Assembly: GCF_004345705.1 (NCBI RefSeq)
Contig: NZ_SLWV01000014.1
Span: forward strand, 1-64,000
Direction of reading: 5' to 3'
Length of the DNA stretch: 64,000 nt
Origin: Marinisporobacter balticus
GTDB lineage: Bacteria > Bacillota > Clostridia > Peptostreptococcales > Thermotaleaceae
The notes below the pieces were generated by a model, which worked only from the letters and a program-made list of their open reading frames with translations, ran no database searches and was not told the DNA's origin. Made by a program: the position numbers and the translations under genes. Positions 41,462 through 50,415 of the stretch are shown here, piece after piece (within the stretch, counting starts at the first letter, position 1; each line of letters opens with the position of its first letter).

Positions 41462-42475
41462 ATGATTATTGTAATGAAACCAAAAACAGAACAACAAGAT
41501 ATTGAAAAAATTAAACGAAAAATGGAAAGCCTAGGATGTGAAGTACATGAAACAGTAGGAGAAAATCGTCATATATTAGGATTGGTAGGAGATACGAGTA
41601 AAATTGATCCGAGTCAAATAAAAGCAAATAGAAATGTAGAAAAATTAATGTATGTACAGGAACCTTATAAAAAAGCAAATAGACTGTTTCATCCAGAAAA
41701 TTCTGTTATCTCTGTGAGAGATAGAAGCATTGGTGGGCAAAAACTAGCGATTATAGCAGGACCATGTTCTGTAGAAAGTGAAGAACAGATTATAAGCATT
41801 AGCGAACAAATAAAAGAATCAGGGGCTGGATTTTTAAGAGGTGGGGCATTTAAACCAAGAACATCTCCATATAGCTTCCAAGGATTAAGAGAAGGAGGAC
41901 TTGAATTACTAAAGCGAGCAAGAGAAAAAACGGGACTTCCTATTGTTACAGAACTGATGTCTGCTGATTTAATAGAAAAGTTTGTAGAAGATGTAGACGT
42001 GATACAAATTGGCGCAAGAAATATGCAAAACTTTGATTTATTAAAAGAGGTTGGAAAAACAGATAAACCAATACTACTTAAGAGAGGAATGTCTGCTACA
42101 ATAGAAGAGTTGTTAATGGCTGCAGAATATATTATGTCGGAGGGAAATGAAAATGTAATCCTTTGTGAACGAGGGGTAAGAACTTTTGAACAATATACAA
42201 GAAATACACTAGATTTAAGTGCAATACCTGTAATAAAAAAATTGAGCCATCTGCCTGTAGTTGTTGATCCAAGCCATGCGGCAGGATTATGGTGGTTAGT
42301 AGAACCGCTTGCTAAGGCTGCAATCGCAGTAGGTGCAGATGGATTAATGATAGAAGTACACAATGATCCTGCAAATGCTAAGTGTGATGGACAACAATCT
42401 ATTACACCGGAAAGATTTAAAACACTAATGAATTCTTTAAAACAAATTGCAAATATCGAGAATCGAACGCTATAG
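41462..42475 (+). CDS. aroF: DAHP synthase, type I-beta (copy 2)
   Basis: Paralogue of the preceding gene with the same length and domains. By eye about 50 residues differ, roughly half of them in the first 80 residues, which form the regulatory ferredoxin-like domain; the catalytic barrel is almost unchanged, with VDPSHAAG for VDPSHAGG. This suggests different allosteric specificity with equal catalysis. It is followed at 13 bases by tyrA, so read-through of attenuator 2 should control the whole tyrA-aroK operon, whereas copy 1 may be expressed separately. Ribosome site TAGGAGG. Confidence 0.96.
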   Translation: MIIVMKPKTEQQDIEKIKRKMESLGCEVHETVGENRHILGLVGDTSKIDPSQIKANRNVEKLMYVQEPYKKANRLFHPENSVISVRDRSIGGQKLAIIAGPCSVESEEQIISISEQIKESGAGFLRGGAFKPRTSPYSFQGLREGGLELLKRAREKTGLPIVTELMSADLIEKFVEDVDVIQIGARNMQNFDLLKEVGKTDKPILLKRGMSATIEELLMAAEYIMSEGNENVILCERGVRTFEQYTRNTLDLSAIPVIKKLSHLPVVVDPSHAAGLWWLVEPLAKAAIAVGADGLMIEVHNDPANAKCDGQQSITPERFKTLMNSLKQIANIENRTL

Positions 42476-42488
42476 TGAGGTGGTAGAT

Positions 42489-43352
42489 TTGGAAGATTTT
42501 GATTTTAACATAACGATTGTAGGGCTCGGATTAATTGGTGGTTCTTATGCAATGGCATTAAAAGATCTGAATCCTAAAAATATATGGGCAGTGGATATAG
42601 ATAAAAATGCCCTAAAAACTGCACAAGAATTAGGAATTATTGATCAAGGGTATGTAGATCCTGAAATACCACTAAAAAATTCTGATATTGTTATTTTGTG
42701 CATATATCCAAATTTGGCTATAGAGTTTATAAAAGAGCAGATGGATCATTTTAAAACAGGCGCGATTATCACTGATACAGCAGGTATAAAAGAAAAATTG
42801 CTCAGCAAAATAAATGGATTTGTTCGAACGGATATTGACTTTATCGGAGGCCATCCAATGGCAGGCAGAGAATATAAAGGATTATCTTTTGCATCAAAAG
42901 ATATATTTGATGGCGCCAATTATATTCTTACACCGATTGAACAAAATAAAAAAGAAAATATTCAAAGGATAGAATACATGATAAAAGGCATAGGGTGTAA
43001 AAATATTATAAAGATAGATCCTAAAAAACATGATGAAATCATTGCTTTTACAAGTCAATTGCCACATATTGTAGCAGCAGCACTTATGAATGGTGCGAAG
43101 GAAGAAAATACACATCTATTTGTAGCTGGCAGTTTTAAAGATGCTACAAGGGTAGCGCGTATGAATACAAAGTTGTGGTCAGAACTTTTAATAGAGAACA
43201 GAGAAAATACGATAGAACAAATAGAGCGATTTGAGAAGTACATGACAGAAATAAAAAATACGATCATCAATAATGATCAAGTGACTTTAGAAGAATTATT
43301 TGAAAATGCAAGGGGTAAGAGGGAGGAATTTATTGAAAAATGTATGAAATAG
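42489..43352 (+). CDS. tyrA: Prephenate dehydrogenase
   Basis: NAD-dependent oxidation of prephenate to 4-hydroxyphenylpyruvate on the tyrosine branch. The Rossmann motif is VGLGLIGGSYA, and prephenate-site motifs are DTAGIKE, FIGGHPMAGREYKG, and HDEIIAFTSQLPHIVAAAL. At 287 residues it lacks the C-terminal ACT domain of Bacillus TyrA, so feedback by tyrosine may be absent or different. The TTG at 42489 is chosen because AGGTGG lies five bases upstream; the frame is open back to 42447 inside aroF but without a ribosome site. Confidence 0.95.
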   Translation: MEDFDFNITIVGLGLIGGSYAMALKDLNPKNIWAVDIDKNALKTAQELGIIDQGYVDPEIPLKNSDIVILCIYPNLAIEFIKEQMDHFKTGAIITDTAGIKEKLLSKINGFVRTDIDFIGGHPMAGREYKGLSFASKDIFDGANYILTPIEQNKKENIQRIEYMIKGIGCKNIIKIDPKKHDEIIAFTSQLPHIVAAALMNGAKEENTHLFVAGSFKDATRVARMNTKLWSELLIENRENTIEQIERFEKYMTEIKNTIINNDQVTLEELFENARGKREEFIEKCMK

Positions 43353-44428
43353 ATATTAATCTTCCACAAAAAAGCTATCCAATTATGATAAAAAATGGAC
43401 TAATGGATCATATGGGAGAGGAAATAAAAAAAATATATAAGCATAAAAAGATTGCGCTGATCACCGATAAAAATGTTGAAAAATTATATGGAAAAAAGAT
43501 CATAGCAGATCTAGGAAAAAATGGTTTTGAAATAAAAATGATTGTGATAAATCCAGGAGAACAAAGCAAATCTTTAGATGTCTTAGCTAATATTTATGAT
43601 GAACTTTTGAATTTTGGGATCACAAGAGGAGATTTAGTCATTGCATTTGGTGGTGGCGTTGTTGGTGATTTAACTGGATTTGCAACAGCTACATTGCTTA
43701 GAGGAATCCCTTTTATACAAATACCGACATCTCTTTTAGCACAAATTGATAGCAGTGTGGGTGGAAAAGTAGCCGTTAATTTACCGAAAGGGAAAAATTT
43801 AGTGGGAAACTTTTACCATCCAAAGGCGGTTTTTATAGATCCAGAACTTCTAAAGACGCTTGATAAAAGATTTTTACATGATGGTATGGCAGAAGTGATC
43901 AAATATGGGTGCATAAAAGATAAAGACTTATTTTATCGTTTGCTTAAACTGAATAGTGAAGAAGAATTATTTGATCATATAGAGGAAATTATTTATCAGT
44001 GTTGTAAAATAAAGAAAGAAGTAGTAGAAAAGGATGAATTAGATACAGGTGAGAGAATGTTATTAAACTTTGGACACACTTTAGGCCATGCAATAGAAAA
44101 ATATTTTAATTATGAATGGTATACCCATGGAGAAGCTGTAGCAATTGGGATGTATCATATCACAAAAAAGAGTGAAGTGATGGGGATAACAAAGAGGGGC
44201 ACAGCAGATTTAATAAAAGAAATATTAAAAAAATATGGATTATCCTATATATTACCCAAAATGGATCAAAGAAAAAATATAGAAACAATTGGGTTAGATA
44301 AGAAAAATAAAGGAAAAGATATCAATCTTATTTTGTTGAAAGAAATTGGAGAAAGTTTCATAAAGCAGATGGATAGAGAAAATATAGATGCTTATATAGG
44401 GAGGGAAAATGACGATGAAGAGTGTTAA
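43340..44428 (+). CDS. aroB: 3-dehydroquinate synthase
   Basis: Second step of the shikimate pathway, NAD- and metal-dependent, 362 residues. Motifs: INPGEQSKSLDVL, AFGGGVVGDLTGFATATLLRG (nucleotide loop, about 98-118), PTSLLAQIDSSVGGKVAVN, LHDGMAEVIKYG with the metal Glu, and NFGHTLGHAIE with the metal His. The start overlaps the tyrA stop by 13 bases and the end overlaps aroA by 20. The usual neighbour 3-dehydroquinate dehydratase is not present. Confidence 0.97.
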   Translation: MYEIDINLPQKSYPIMIKNGLMDHMGEEIKKIYKHKKIALITDKNVEKLYGKKIIADLGKNGFEIKMIVINPGEQSKSLDVLANIYDELLNFGITRGDLVIAFGGGVVGDLTGFATATLLRGIPFIQIPTSLLAQIDSSVGGKVAVNLPKGKNLVGNFYHPKAVFIDPELLKTLDKRFLHDGMAEVIKYGCIKDKDLFYRLLKLNSEEELFDHIEEIIYQCCKIKKEVVEKDELDTGERMLLNFGHTLGHAIEKYFNYEWYTHGEAVAIGMYHITKKSEVMGITKRGTADLIKEILKKYGLSYILPKMDQRKNIETIGLDKKNKGKDINLILLKEIGESFIKQMDRENIDAYIGRENDDEEC

Positions 44429-45716
44429 AATTATACCATCTTTACTGAATGGACAAGTTCGTATACCCCCGTCAAAAAGCATGAGTCATAGAGCCATCAT
44501 TGGTGCAGGGCTTTCAGAGGGAACAAGTCATATAGACAATATTGCATTTTCTGATGATATTATTGCTACACTAGAGGGAATAAAAGCTTTTGGCGTGATG
44601 ACAAATCATTTAGATCAAGACTTAGAACATGAACCAAAGCGTATTGCCATAACAGGAAATGGAAAAATGGAGCTTATACATGAAACAATAAACTGTAAAG
44701 AATCGGGTTCTACATTAAGGTTTTTGATTCCAATGGCAGGATTAATTGAAGAAAAAGTAACTTTTATAGGCAAAGGAAAGCTAGTAGAGCGTCCTCTTAA
44801 TACGTATTATGAAATATTTAAAGAACAAAATATCGCATATACAAACAATGAAGGAAAACTGCCTTTAAGTATAATAGGAAGATTAAAACCGGGGATATTT
44901 AAAATCAAGGGAAATGTAAGTTCTCAATTCATAACAGGGCTTTTGTTTGTATTGCCACTACTTGATGGAGACTCTAAAATGATCATTACAACACCATTAG
45001 AATCTAAGGGATATGTAGATTTAACCCTTTCTATTTTAGAAAGATTTTCTATAAAGATAGAAAATAATAATGATCATGAGTTTATAATCAAAGGAAATCA
45101 AAAGTATAGAGCACAGGATTATCGTGTAGAAGGAGATTTTTCGCAAGCTGCTTTTTGGATTGTAGCAGGTTTATTAGGCGGAAATATACAATGTAGTGAC
45201 TTAAATATGCATTCTCTTCAAGGAGATAAAGCGATTTTAGATATTGTGAAAAAAATGGGGGCGAATTTATCCATTGACCAAGATACCATTCAAATAGAAA
45301 AATCAGATACAAAAGGAATCACCATTGATGCTTCACAATGCCCAGATCTTGTACCTATACTTGCTACTTTAGGGGCACTGAGTAAAGGCACTACAAAAAT
45401 AATCAATGCAGCTAGGCTTCGTATAAAAGAATCAGATCGATTAAAAGCGATGGCTACAGAGTTAAACAAATTAGGCGCAGATGTGAAAGAATTAGAAGAA
45501 GGACTTGAGATTCATGGAAAAGAAAAATTAAAGGGTGGGACTGTTGATAGTTGGAATGATCATCGTATTGCTATGGCGCTAGCTATGGCTTCTATAAAGT
45601 GCAGTGAACCTGTAATTATAACGAATAGCCATGCTGTAAGTAAATCTTATCCAACATTCTGGCAGGATTTTGAAAAAACAGGAGGAAAAATAGATGAGTG
45701 GCATATGGGGGAATAA
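44409..45716 (+). CDS. aroA: EPSP synthase (3-phosphoshikimate 1-carboxyvinyltransferase)
   Basis: Transfers the enolpyruvyl group of PEP to shikimate-3-phosphate, 435 residues. Motifs: VRIPPSKSMSHRAIIGAGLSEG at the start, CKESGSTLRFLIPMAG (the region governing glyphosate sensitivity; reads ESGSTLRFLIP, with Gly before Ser as in many class II-like enzymes), SSQFITGLLF, NAARLRIKESDRLKAM, and the final DSWNDHRIAMALA. Two starts are possible (ATG 44409 or 44415). It overlaps both aroB and aroC, consistent with translational coupling. Confidence 0.96.
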   Translation: MTMKSVKIIPSLLNGQVRIPPSKSMSHRAIIGAGLSEGTSHIDNIAFSDDIIATLEGIKAFGVMTNHLDQDLEHEPKRIAITGNGKMELIHETINCKESGSTLRFLIPMAGLIEEKVTFIGKGKLVERPLNTYYEIFKEQNIAYTNNEGKLPLSIIGRLKPGIFKIKGNVSSQFITGLLFVLPLLDGDSKMIITTPLESKGYVDLTLSILERFSIKIENNNDHEFIIKGNQKYRAQDYRVEGDFSQAAFWIVAGLLGGNIQCSDLNMHSLQGDKAILDIVKKMGANLSIDQDTIQIEKSDTKGITIDASQCPDLVPILATLGALSKGTTKIINAARLRIKESDRLKAMATELNKLGADVKELEEGLEIHGKEKLKGGTVDSWNDHRIAMALAMASIKCSEPVIITNSHAVSKSYPTFWQDFEKTGGKIDEWHMGE

Positions 45717-46794
45717 TATAAAACTTTCCATCTTTGGAGAATCTCATGGAAAAGGTATTGGCATTGTGATGGATGGATTGCCAGCAGGCATACCATTGGA
45801 TCTTGATGGAATCAAGAAAGAAATGCAAAGAAGAGCACCTGGAAGGAATGAAATATCTACCCCAAGGAAAGAAAAAGATGACTTTGATCTATTAAGTGGC
45901 TATTTTAATAATAAAACAACTGGAACACCTCTTTGTTGTATCATCTATAATACAAACCAGCAGTCTAAAGATTATGCAGCCATAAAGGATACGATGCGTC
46001 CAGGACATGCAGACTATACAGGGTATGCAAAATATTTTGGATCGAATGATTATAGAGGAGGCGGACATTTTTCAGGAAGAATTACAGCACCCTTGGTTTT
46101 TGCAGGGGCAGTTGCAAAACAAATACTAGAAAAAAAGAATATTATCATTGGGAGCCATATAAAAAATATAGGGAATATAAATGATCATGCTTTTGATCCG
46201 TTAAATATAAAAGGAGACGTTTTAAAGAAAATGATAGATAAAACTTTTCCAGTTATAGATGCGGACAAAGGACTAAAAATGAAGGAAATGATTTTAAAGG
46301 CCAAGGAAGAAATGGACTCGGTAGGAGGAATCATTGAGACGGCTGTAGTCAATTTTCCAGTAGGTGTAGGATCACCTTTTTTCGATTCAATTGAAAGTAA
46401 GCTCGCGCATATATTATTTTCCATTCCAGCTGTAAAGGGTGTAGAATTTGGAGTAGGGTTTGATATTGCTAAAATGAAAGGTTCTGTTTCAAACGATGCA
46501 TACTTTATAGAGAAAGATCAAATCAAGACGTATACCAACCATAATGGCGGTATTCTTGGTGGCATTAGTAATGGGATGCCTATTCTGTTTAGAACAGCAT
46601 TTAAGCCAACACCTTCAATAGGAAAAATACAAAAAACCATTGATATAAAAAAACGAGAGAATATAGAAACACAAGTAAAGGGACGTCATGATCCGTGTAT
46701 TGTACCTAGAGCAGTACCCGTAGTAGAAGGCGCGGCCGCTATAGGACTATTAGATTTGATGATAGAAAAGGATGGGATTGGATGGATGCTTTAG
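45694..46794 (+). CDS. aroC: Chorismate synthase
   Basis: Makes chorismate from EPSP with reduced FMN, 366 residues. Signature motifs: FGESHGKGIGIVMDGLPAG, RRAPGRNEISTPRKEKD, MRPGHADYTGYAKYF, DYRGGGHFSGRITAPLV, and the C-terminal GRHDPCIVPRAVPVVEG. These include the FMN and substrate arginines. The start overlaps aroA by 23 bases; the 3' end overlaps pheA by 13. Confidence 0.97.
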   Translation: MSGIWGNNIKLSIFGESHGKGIGIVMDGLPAGIPLDLDGIKKEMQRRAPGRNEISTPRKEKDDFDLLSGYFNNKTTGTPLCCIIYNTNQQSKDYAAIKDTMRPGHADYTGYAKYFGSNDYRGGGHFSGRITAPLVFAGAVAKQILEKKNIIIGSHIKNIGNINDHAFDPLNIKGDVLKKMIDKTFPVIDADKGLKMKEMILKAKEEMDSVGGIIETAVVNFPVGVGSPFFDSIESKLAHILFSIPAVKGVEFGVGFDIAKMKGSVSNDAYFIEKDQIKTYTNHNGGILGGISNGMPILFRTAFKPTPSIGKIQKTIDIKKRENIETQVKGRHDPCIVPRAVPVVEGAAAIGLLDLMIEKDGIGWML

Positions 46795-47918
46795 GGAGTA
46801 TGAGGAAGGAAATTGATCAGATAGATAAAGAAATGGTGAAATTATTTGAAAAAAGAATGGAGACTGCTTTGAAAATTGCGGAATATAAAAAAAACAATGA
46901 TATTCCTGTATTTAATGGCAATAGAGAAGAACAAGTGATAAAGAAAAATATCTTGCATATAAAGAATAAAAATCTCCAAAAATCTGCAGAAGTATTTTTA
47001 AATAGCATGATGGCAATCAGTAGAAAAATCCAAGAAAGCATGATTGTTAGATGTATACAAGAAGAAAAAGATTGTAAGACATCTATTTCAGAAAAATGCC
47101 CACGAATAGGATTTCAGGGTGTAGGGGGGTCATTTAGCGAACAAGCATTAATGGAATATTTTGGGGATTCTATAATTACGAAAAATGTAAATCAATTTAA
47201 AGATGTATTTGAAGCTCTTAAAAATAATGAAATAGATTATGGGGTATTGCCTATAGAAAATTCTTCAACGGGTGGAATTTCCCAAGTATATGATTTGCTA
47301 AGAAAGTATGGGTGTTATATCGTAGGAGAGCGTTGTATAAAAGTAGAACATCAACTATTAGGGATAAAAGGTACAAAACTAGAAGATATCATAGAAGTAT
47401 ATTCACATCCGCAGGCTTTTGAGCAGAGTAGTGAATTTTTTAGAACACATAGAGATTGGAAAATTATTCCTTATAGCAATACAGCCATGAGTGCAAAGTT
47501 TATAAAAGATGAAAATATTAAAACAAAAGCTGCTGTAGCAAGTATTAAGGCAGCTAAGTTATATGGTTTGGATATTATTCAATCGAACATAAATGATAAT
47601 AAAAGTAATTATACAAGATTTATTGTAATCGGAAAAAATTTGGAAATTCATCCTACTGTGGATAAGATTAGTGTAGTCGTTGCTACGCCCCATAAGGCAG
47701 GCGCGTTATATAGTATTTTAAGATATTTTTCGGAAAATAATTTAAACATGCTAAAAATAGAATCAAGACCTATGATTGATCGGTCGTGGGAGTATTTCTT
47801 TTATATAGATTTTGAAGGGAATTTAAATGAAGAAGTTGTAAAAGAAGCAATTGAGTTAATTAAGGAAAATAGTAGTTTTTTTCAATTACTGGGTAATTAT
47901 AAAGGACACAAGAGATAG
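46782..47918 (+). CDS. pheA: Bifunctional chorismate mutase / prephenate dehydratase (P-protein)
   Basis: Two-step phenylalanine branch enzyme of 378 residues. The AroQ mutase (about 1-90) starts MRKEIDQIDKEMVKLFEKRM with the usual catalytic Arg and Lys positions. The dehydratase (about 105-285) has IGFQGVGGSFSEQALMEYF, GVLPIENSSTGGISQVYDLL and the TRFIVIGK end. The C-terminal ACT domain (about 295-375) contains the ESRP motif of the phenylalanine site (LKIESRPMIDRSWEYFFYIDF). Fusion of AroQ and dehydratase is common in Gram-negatives and found in Clostridia, whereas Bacillus keeps them separate. Confidence 0.96.
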   Translation: MDALGSMRKEIDQIDKEMVKLFEKRMETALKIAEYKKNNDIPVFNGNREEQVIKKNILHIKNKNLQKSAEVFLNSMMAISRKIQESMIVRCIQEEKDCKTSISEKCPRIGFQGVGGSFSEQALMEYFGDSIITKNVNQFKDVFEALKNNEIDYGVLPIENSSTGGISQVYDLLRKYGCYIVGERCIKVEHQLLGIKGTKLEDIIEVYSHPQAFEQSSEFFRTHRDWKIIPYSNTAMSAKFIKDENIKTKAAVASIKAAKLYGLDIIQSNINDNKSNYTRFIVIGKNLEIHPTVDKISVVVATPHKAGALYSILRYFSENNLNMLKIESRPMIDRSWEYFFYIDFEGNLNEEVVKEAIELIKENSSFFQLLGNYKGHKR

Positions 47919-47932
47919 GGGAGAGGTTGTGA

Positions 47933-48748
47933 ATGGGAATTTATGGACTTATAGGAGAAAAATTAAGCCATAGTTTTTCTCCTATTATACATAAAATGAT
48001 TTTTGAAGAATTAAGGATGGAGGGACACTATCATTTATTTGAATTAAAAAAACAATATTTAAGAGACGGATTATATGGATTAAAAGCATTAAGTGCAAAA
48101 GGTGTAAATGTAACGATTCCTTATAAGATGGAGTTGATGAAATATTTAGATCATATTTCAGATGAAGCAAGACAGATTGGGGCAATCAACACCATCTGTT
48201 TTAAAGATAATCAAACGATTGGATATAATACAGACTACTATGGTTTTGGCATGATGCTTGAAAAAAATCAGGTTGATTTACAGGGTAAAAAGGCTGTCAT
48301 ATTAGGAACGGGTGGTGCTTCAAAGGCGGTGCTTCAGTATCTGATAGATCATGAAATAGAACAAGTTACTTTTGTCAGTAGAGATATTGAAAAAACAAAA
48401 AAAATATATATAGCATTTGAATGTATATCCTATGATCAAGTGAAAGACCTACGAGGATATGATTTGATGATCAATTGTACACCTGTTGGGATGTATCCAA
48501 ATATAAAACATGCACCAGTATCAAAAGAAACGGTTAAAAAGTTTAAAACGATCATTGACTTAATATACAATCCAAAAGAGACCTTATTCTTAGAATATGC
48601 AAAAGAAGAAGGATTAAAAAGTATAAATGGGCTGTATATGTTGGTAGGACAGGCAATAAAGGCACAGGAATTATGGAATGATATAAAAATAGATAGATAT
48701 ATTTGTGATAGGATTTATGAAAAAATTTGTGCGATAAGGAATGAATAA
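47933..48748 (+). CDS. aroE: Shikimate dehydrogenase
   Basis: NADP-dependent reduction of 3-dehydroshikimate, 271 residues. Motifs: GLIGEKLSHSFSPIIHKMIF (substrate serines), GVNVTIPYKMELM with the catalytic Lys, GAINTICF, NTDYYGF with the catalytic Asp, and the NADP loop ILGTGGASKAVL followed by VSRD. C-terminal GLYMLVGQAIKAQELW is standard. It follows pheA by 14 bases with a GGGGAGAGG site. Confidence 0.96.
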   Translation: MGIYGLIGEKLSHSFSPIIHKMIFEELRMEGHYHLFELKKQYLRDGLYGLKALSAKGVNVTIPYKMELMKYLDHISDEARQIGAINTICFKDNQTIGYNTDYYGFGMMLEKNQVDLQGKKAVILGTGGASKAVLQYLIDHEIEQVTFVSRDIEKTKKIYIAFECISYDQVKDLRGYDLMINCTPVGMYPNIKHAPVSKETVKKFKTIIDLIYNPKETLFLEYAKEEGLKSINGLYMLVGQAIKAQELWNDIKIDRYICDRIYEKICAIRNE

Positions 48749-48771
48749 AAATGTTGAGCATGGATATTTAG

Positions 48772-48792
48772 CAAATGATTAATAATCATTTG
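48772..48792 (+). repeat. Small hairpin between aroE and aroK
   Basis: CAAATGAT (48772-48779) and ATCATTTG (48785-48792) can pair. No T run follows, so it is not a terminator; it may mark an mRNA processing or stability site. Confidence 0.4.
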
Positions 48793-48827
48793 TAAGTAAA
48801 TCGTTATAGGGTGAGGTGATGATTATA

Positions 48828-49313
48828 TTGAAAAATATTGTCTTGATAGGGATGCCTGGCTGTGGAAAAACGACAATAGGGAAACTTTTAGCAGAAAGAT
48901 TGAATATGAAATTTTGTGATATAGATGAATATATTGAAGAAAAGACAGAGAAAAGGATTTGTGAAATTTTTCAGGATGGAGAAGAAGCTTTTAGAAAAAT
49001 AGAAAGAAAAGCTGTAAAAGAAGTAAGTGAAAATTTATCGATGGTGATCTCTACAGGTGGAGGGGTTGTAAAATCTGAAAGGAATATAGAAATACTTAAA
49101 AAAAAAGGAATGATTATATTTATTAATCGGTCAGTAGAGAAGATTATCTCAGATATTGATACAAAGGAACGTCCTTTATTAAAAGATGGAAAAGAAAAAA
49201 TTTATAAATTATATCAAGAAAGATATGTTTTATATAAAAAGTATGGAGACTATGAAATCATCAATGATACAACATTAGAGGGTGTAGTTGATCGTATTAT
49301 GAATATTTTATAG
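48828..49313 (+). CDS. aroK: Shikimate kinase
   Basis: Phosphorylates shikimate with ATP, last gene of the aromatic operon, about 162 residues. The Walker A is IGMPGCGKTTIGKLLA, the shikimate-binding Asp is in CDIDEYIEE, followed by EAFRKIERKAV (shikimate Arg), VISTGGGVVKS and the lid region KERPLLKDG. Start choice is uncertain: AGGTGAT, an excellent anti-Shine-Dalgarno match, is best spaced for the TTG at 48828; ATG 48819 and GTG 48816 are in frame. 49314-49500 behind it shows no gene. Confidence 0.95.
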   Translation: MKNIVLIGMPGCGKTTIGKLLAERLNMKFCDIDEYIEEKTEKRICEIFQDGEEAFRKIERKAVKEVSENLSMVISTGGGVVKSERNIEILKKKGMIIFINRSVEKIISDIDTKERPLLKDGKEKIYKLYQERYVLYKKYGDYEIINDTTLEGVVDRIMNIL

Positions 49314-49500
49314 ATGAAAAAATTTATACAGGGATTAACTATGCGCGTATTACTTTTTTAAAGAATAAAAAATAAGTATTTTAATATTTGCGAATAAAGT
49401 ATTTCTAAATAGATATCAGAAGAAAACGCATAGTGAAGTGACTTTGTTTTGGATATTCCTCGGGATGATTGCACTTTAAAAAAAATAGACAAATAAAATG

Positions 49501-49538
49501 GACGGCTCTTTGTATGGGATCAATACAAGGAACCGTCT
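49501..49538 (-). terminator. Terminator, mainly for the minus-strand gene
   Basis: GACGG-TC-TTGTAT pairs with ATACAA-GA-CCGTC with two weak pairs around GGGATC. On the minus strand a T-rich stretch follows, right after the stop of the gene ending at 49545. Confidence 0.65.
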
Positions 49539-49544
49539 ATTAAT

Positions 49545-50261
49545 TTATTCTACAGGGGATATGTCATTCGGATCAATTTCATTAAAAGTATGTGTAGTAC
49601 TGACAGGTTCAGCGCGATCATGCTCATGATCACTATTATCTTCATCATCGCCCTCGTCTCCATCAAATAAAGACATGAGTTTCACCATTTGAGCCATTTT
49701 TTTGAAATCATTCACTTTTGTCACATATTTTGCTGGTAGTATTGGCGCAACTGCATCAATGATGTTATTAATTTGAGCAGATAGATCTCCATCTCCAGAT
49801 TGTACAGCTTTCTTTATATTTAAAATATTTTTTATGTCTTTTCCCTTTTCTAATAACGAAAGAACGGTACTGATGTTTTGTATACTAGATTTACTATTTT
49901 CGTTTATATTATCACTAAAAACATTAAGTAATTCTTTTACAAAGTGAATATTTCGATTACCTAAGCCGCCAGATTGAGATATGTTTTTTCGTAAATCATT
50001 AAGGGTCGTTGCTTTTTTTACGTTTTCTAATAAATGAGACATCTTATCTAATGAATTGCTATCAATCGTTGGGCCTTTAGGGCGTTCATCGGTTTTTGAA
50101 CTTATTTCTTGTAATGTGTTGCTATTTCTAAAAAAGAAAAAAAGACATATGGGGATGATGAAAATAAAGATGCTATTATTTGAAAATGACAACCTAGCAA
50201 TACCTAATTCATCTACAGGTAAGGAAATATCATTTTGATCTATAGGGATAAGCGTATTCAT
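49545..50261 (-). CDS. Membrane protein of unknown function with acidic tail
   Basis: Not recognised. The 238 residues comprise a short N-terminal segment (about 1-28), one very hydrophobic helix (about 29-46, SIFIFIIPICLFFFF), a helical middle (about 60-205) rich in Leu, Asn and Lys, and an acidic, low-complexity end (GDEGDDEDNSDHEHDRAEP). There are no catalytic motifs. Such proteins are often seen in sporulation loci of Clostridia, but nothing here proves it. AGGAGG precedes the ATG. It is divergent from the small gene at 50416. Confidence 0.6.
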   Translation of the reverse strand: MNTLIPIDQNDISLPVDELGIARLSFSNNSIFIFIIPICLFFFFRNSNTLQEISSKTDERPKGPTIDSNSLDKMSHLLENVKKATTLNDLRKNISQSGGLGNRNIHFVKELLNVFSDNINENSKSSIQNISTVLSLLEKGKDIKNILNIKKAVQSGDGDLSAQINNIIDAVAPILPAKYVTKVNDFKKMAQMVKLMSLFDGDEGDDEDNSDHEHDRAEPVSTTHTFNEIDPNDISPVE

Positions 50262-50415
50262 ATTCTTCCTCCTAAATTTAAATAAATCTTTGCTTTATCA
50301 TATGCTATATAAAAAATTGTGTTACGACAATCTATGAAGATTTGAAGGGAATAAATCGTTAAAAATGATCATAGATTTAAGTGAGCGATGATTAAATGAT
50401 AATGGAGGTGAACCT

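Noticed and set aside
41689..42363. Minus-strand frame of 224 codons inside the second DAHP synthase gene, with a like frame in the first copy
   Set aside because: Antisense shadow of a highly conserved gene; presence in both copies follows from the duplication.
49314..49500. Short frames behind aroK
   Set aside because: All are under 20 codons or lack ribosome sites; the stretch appears to be plain A/T-rich spacer.
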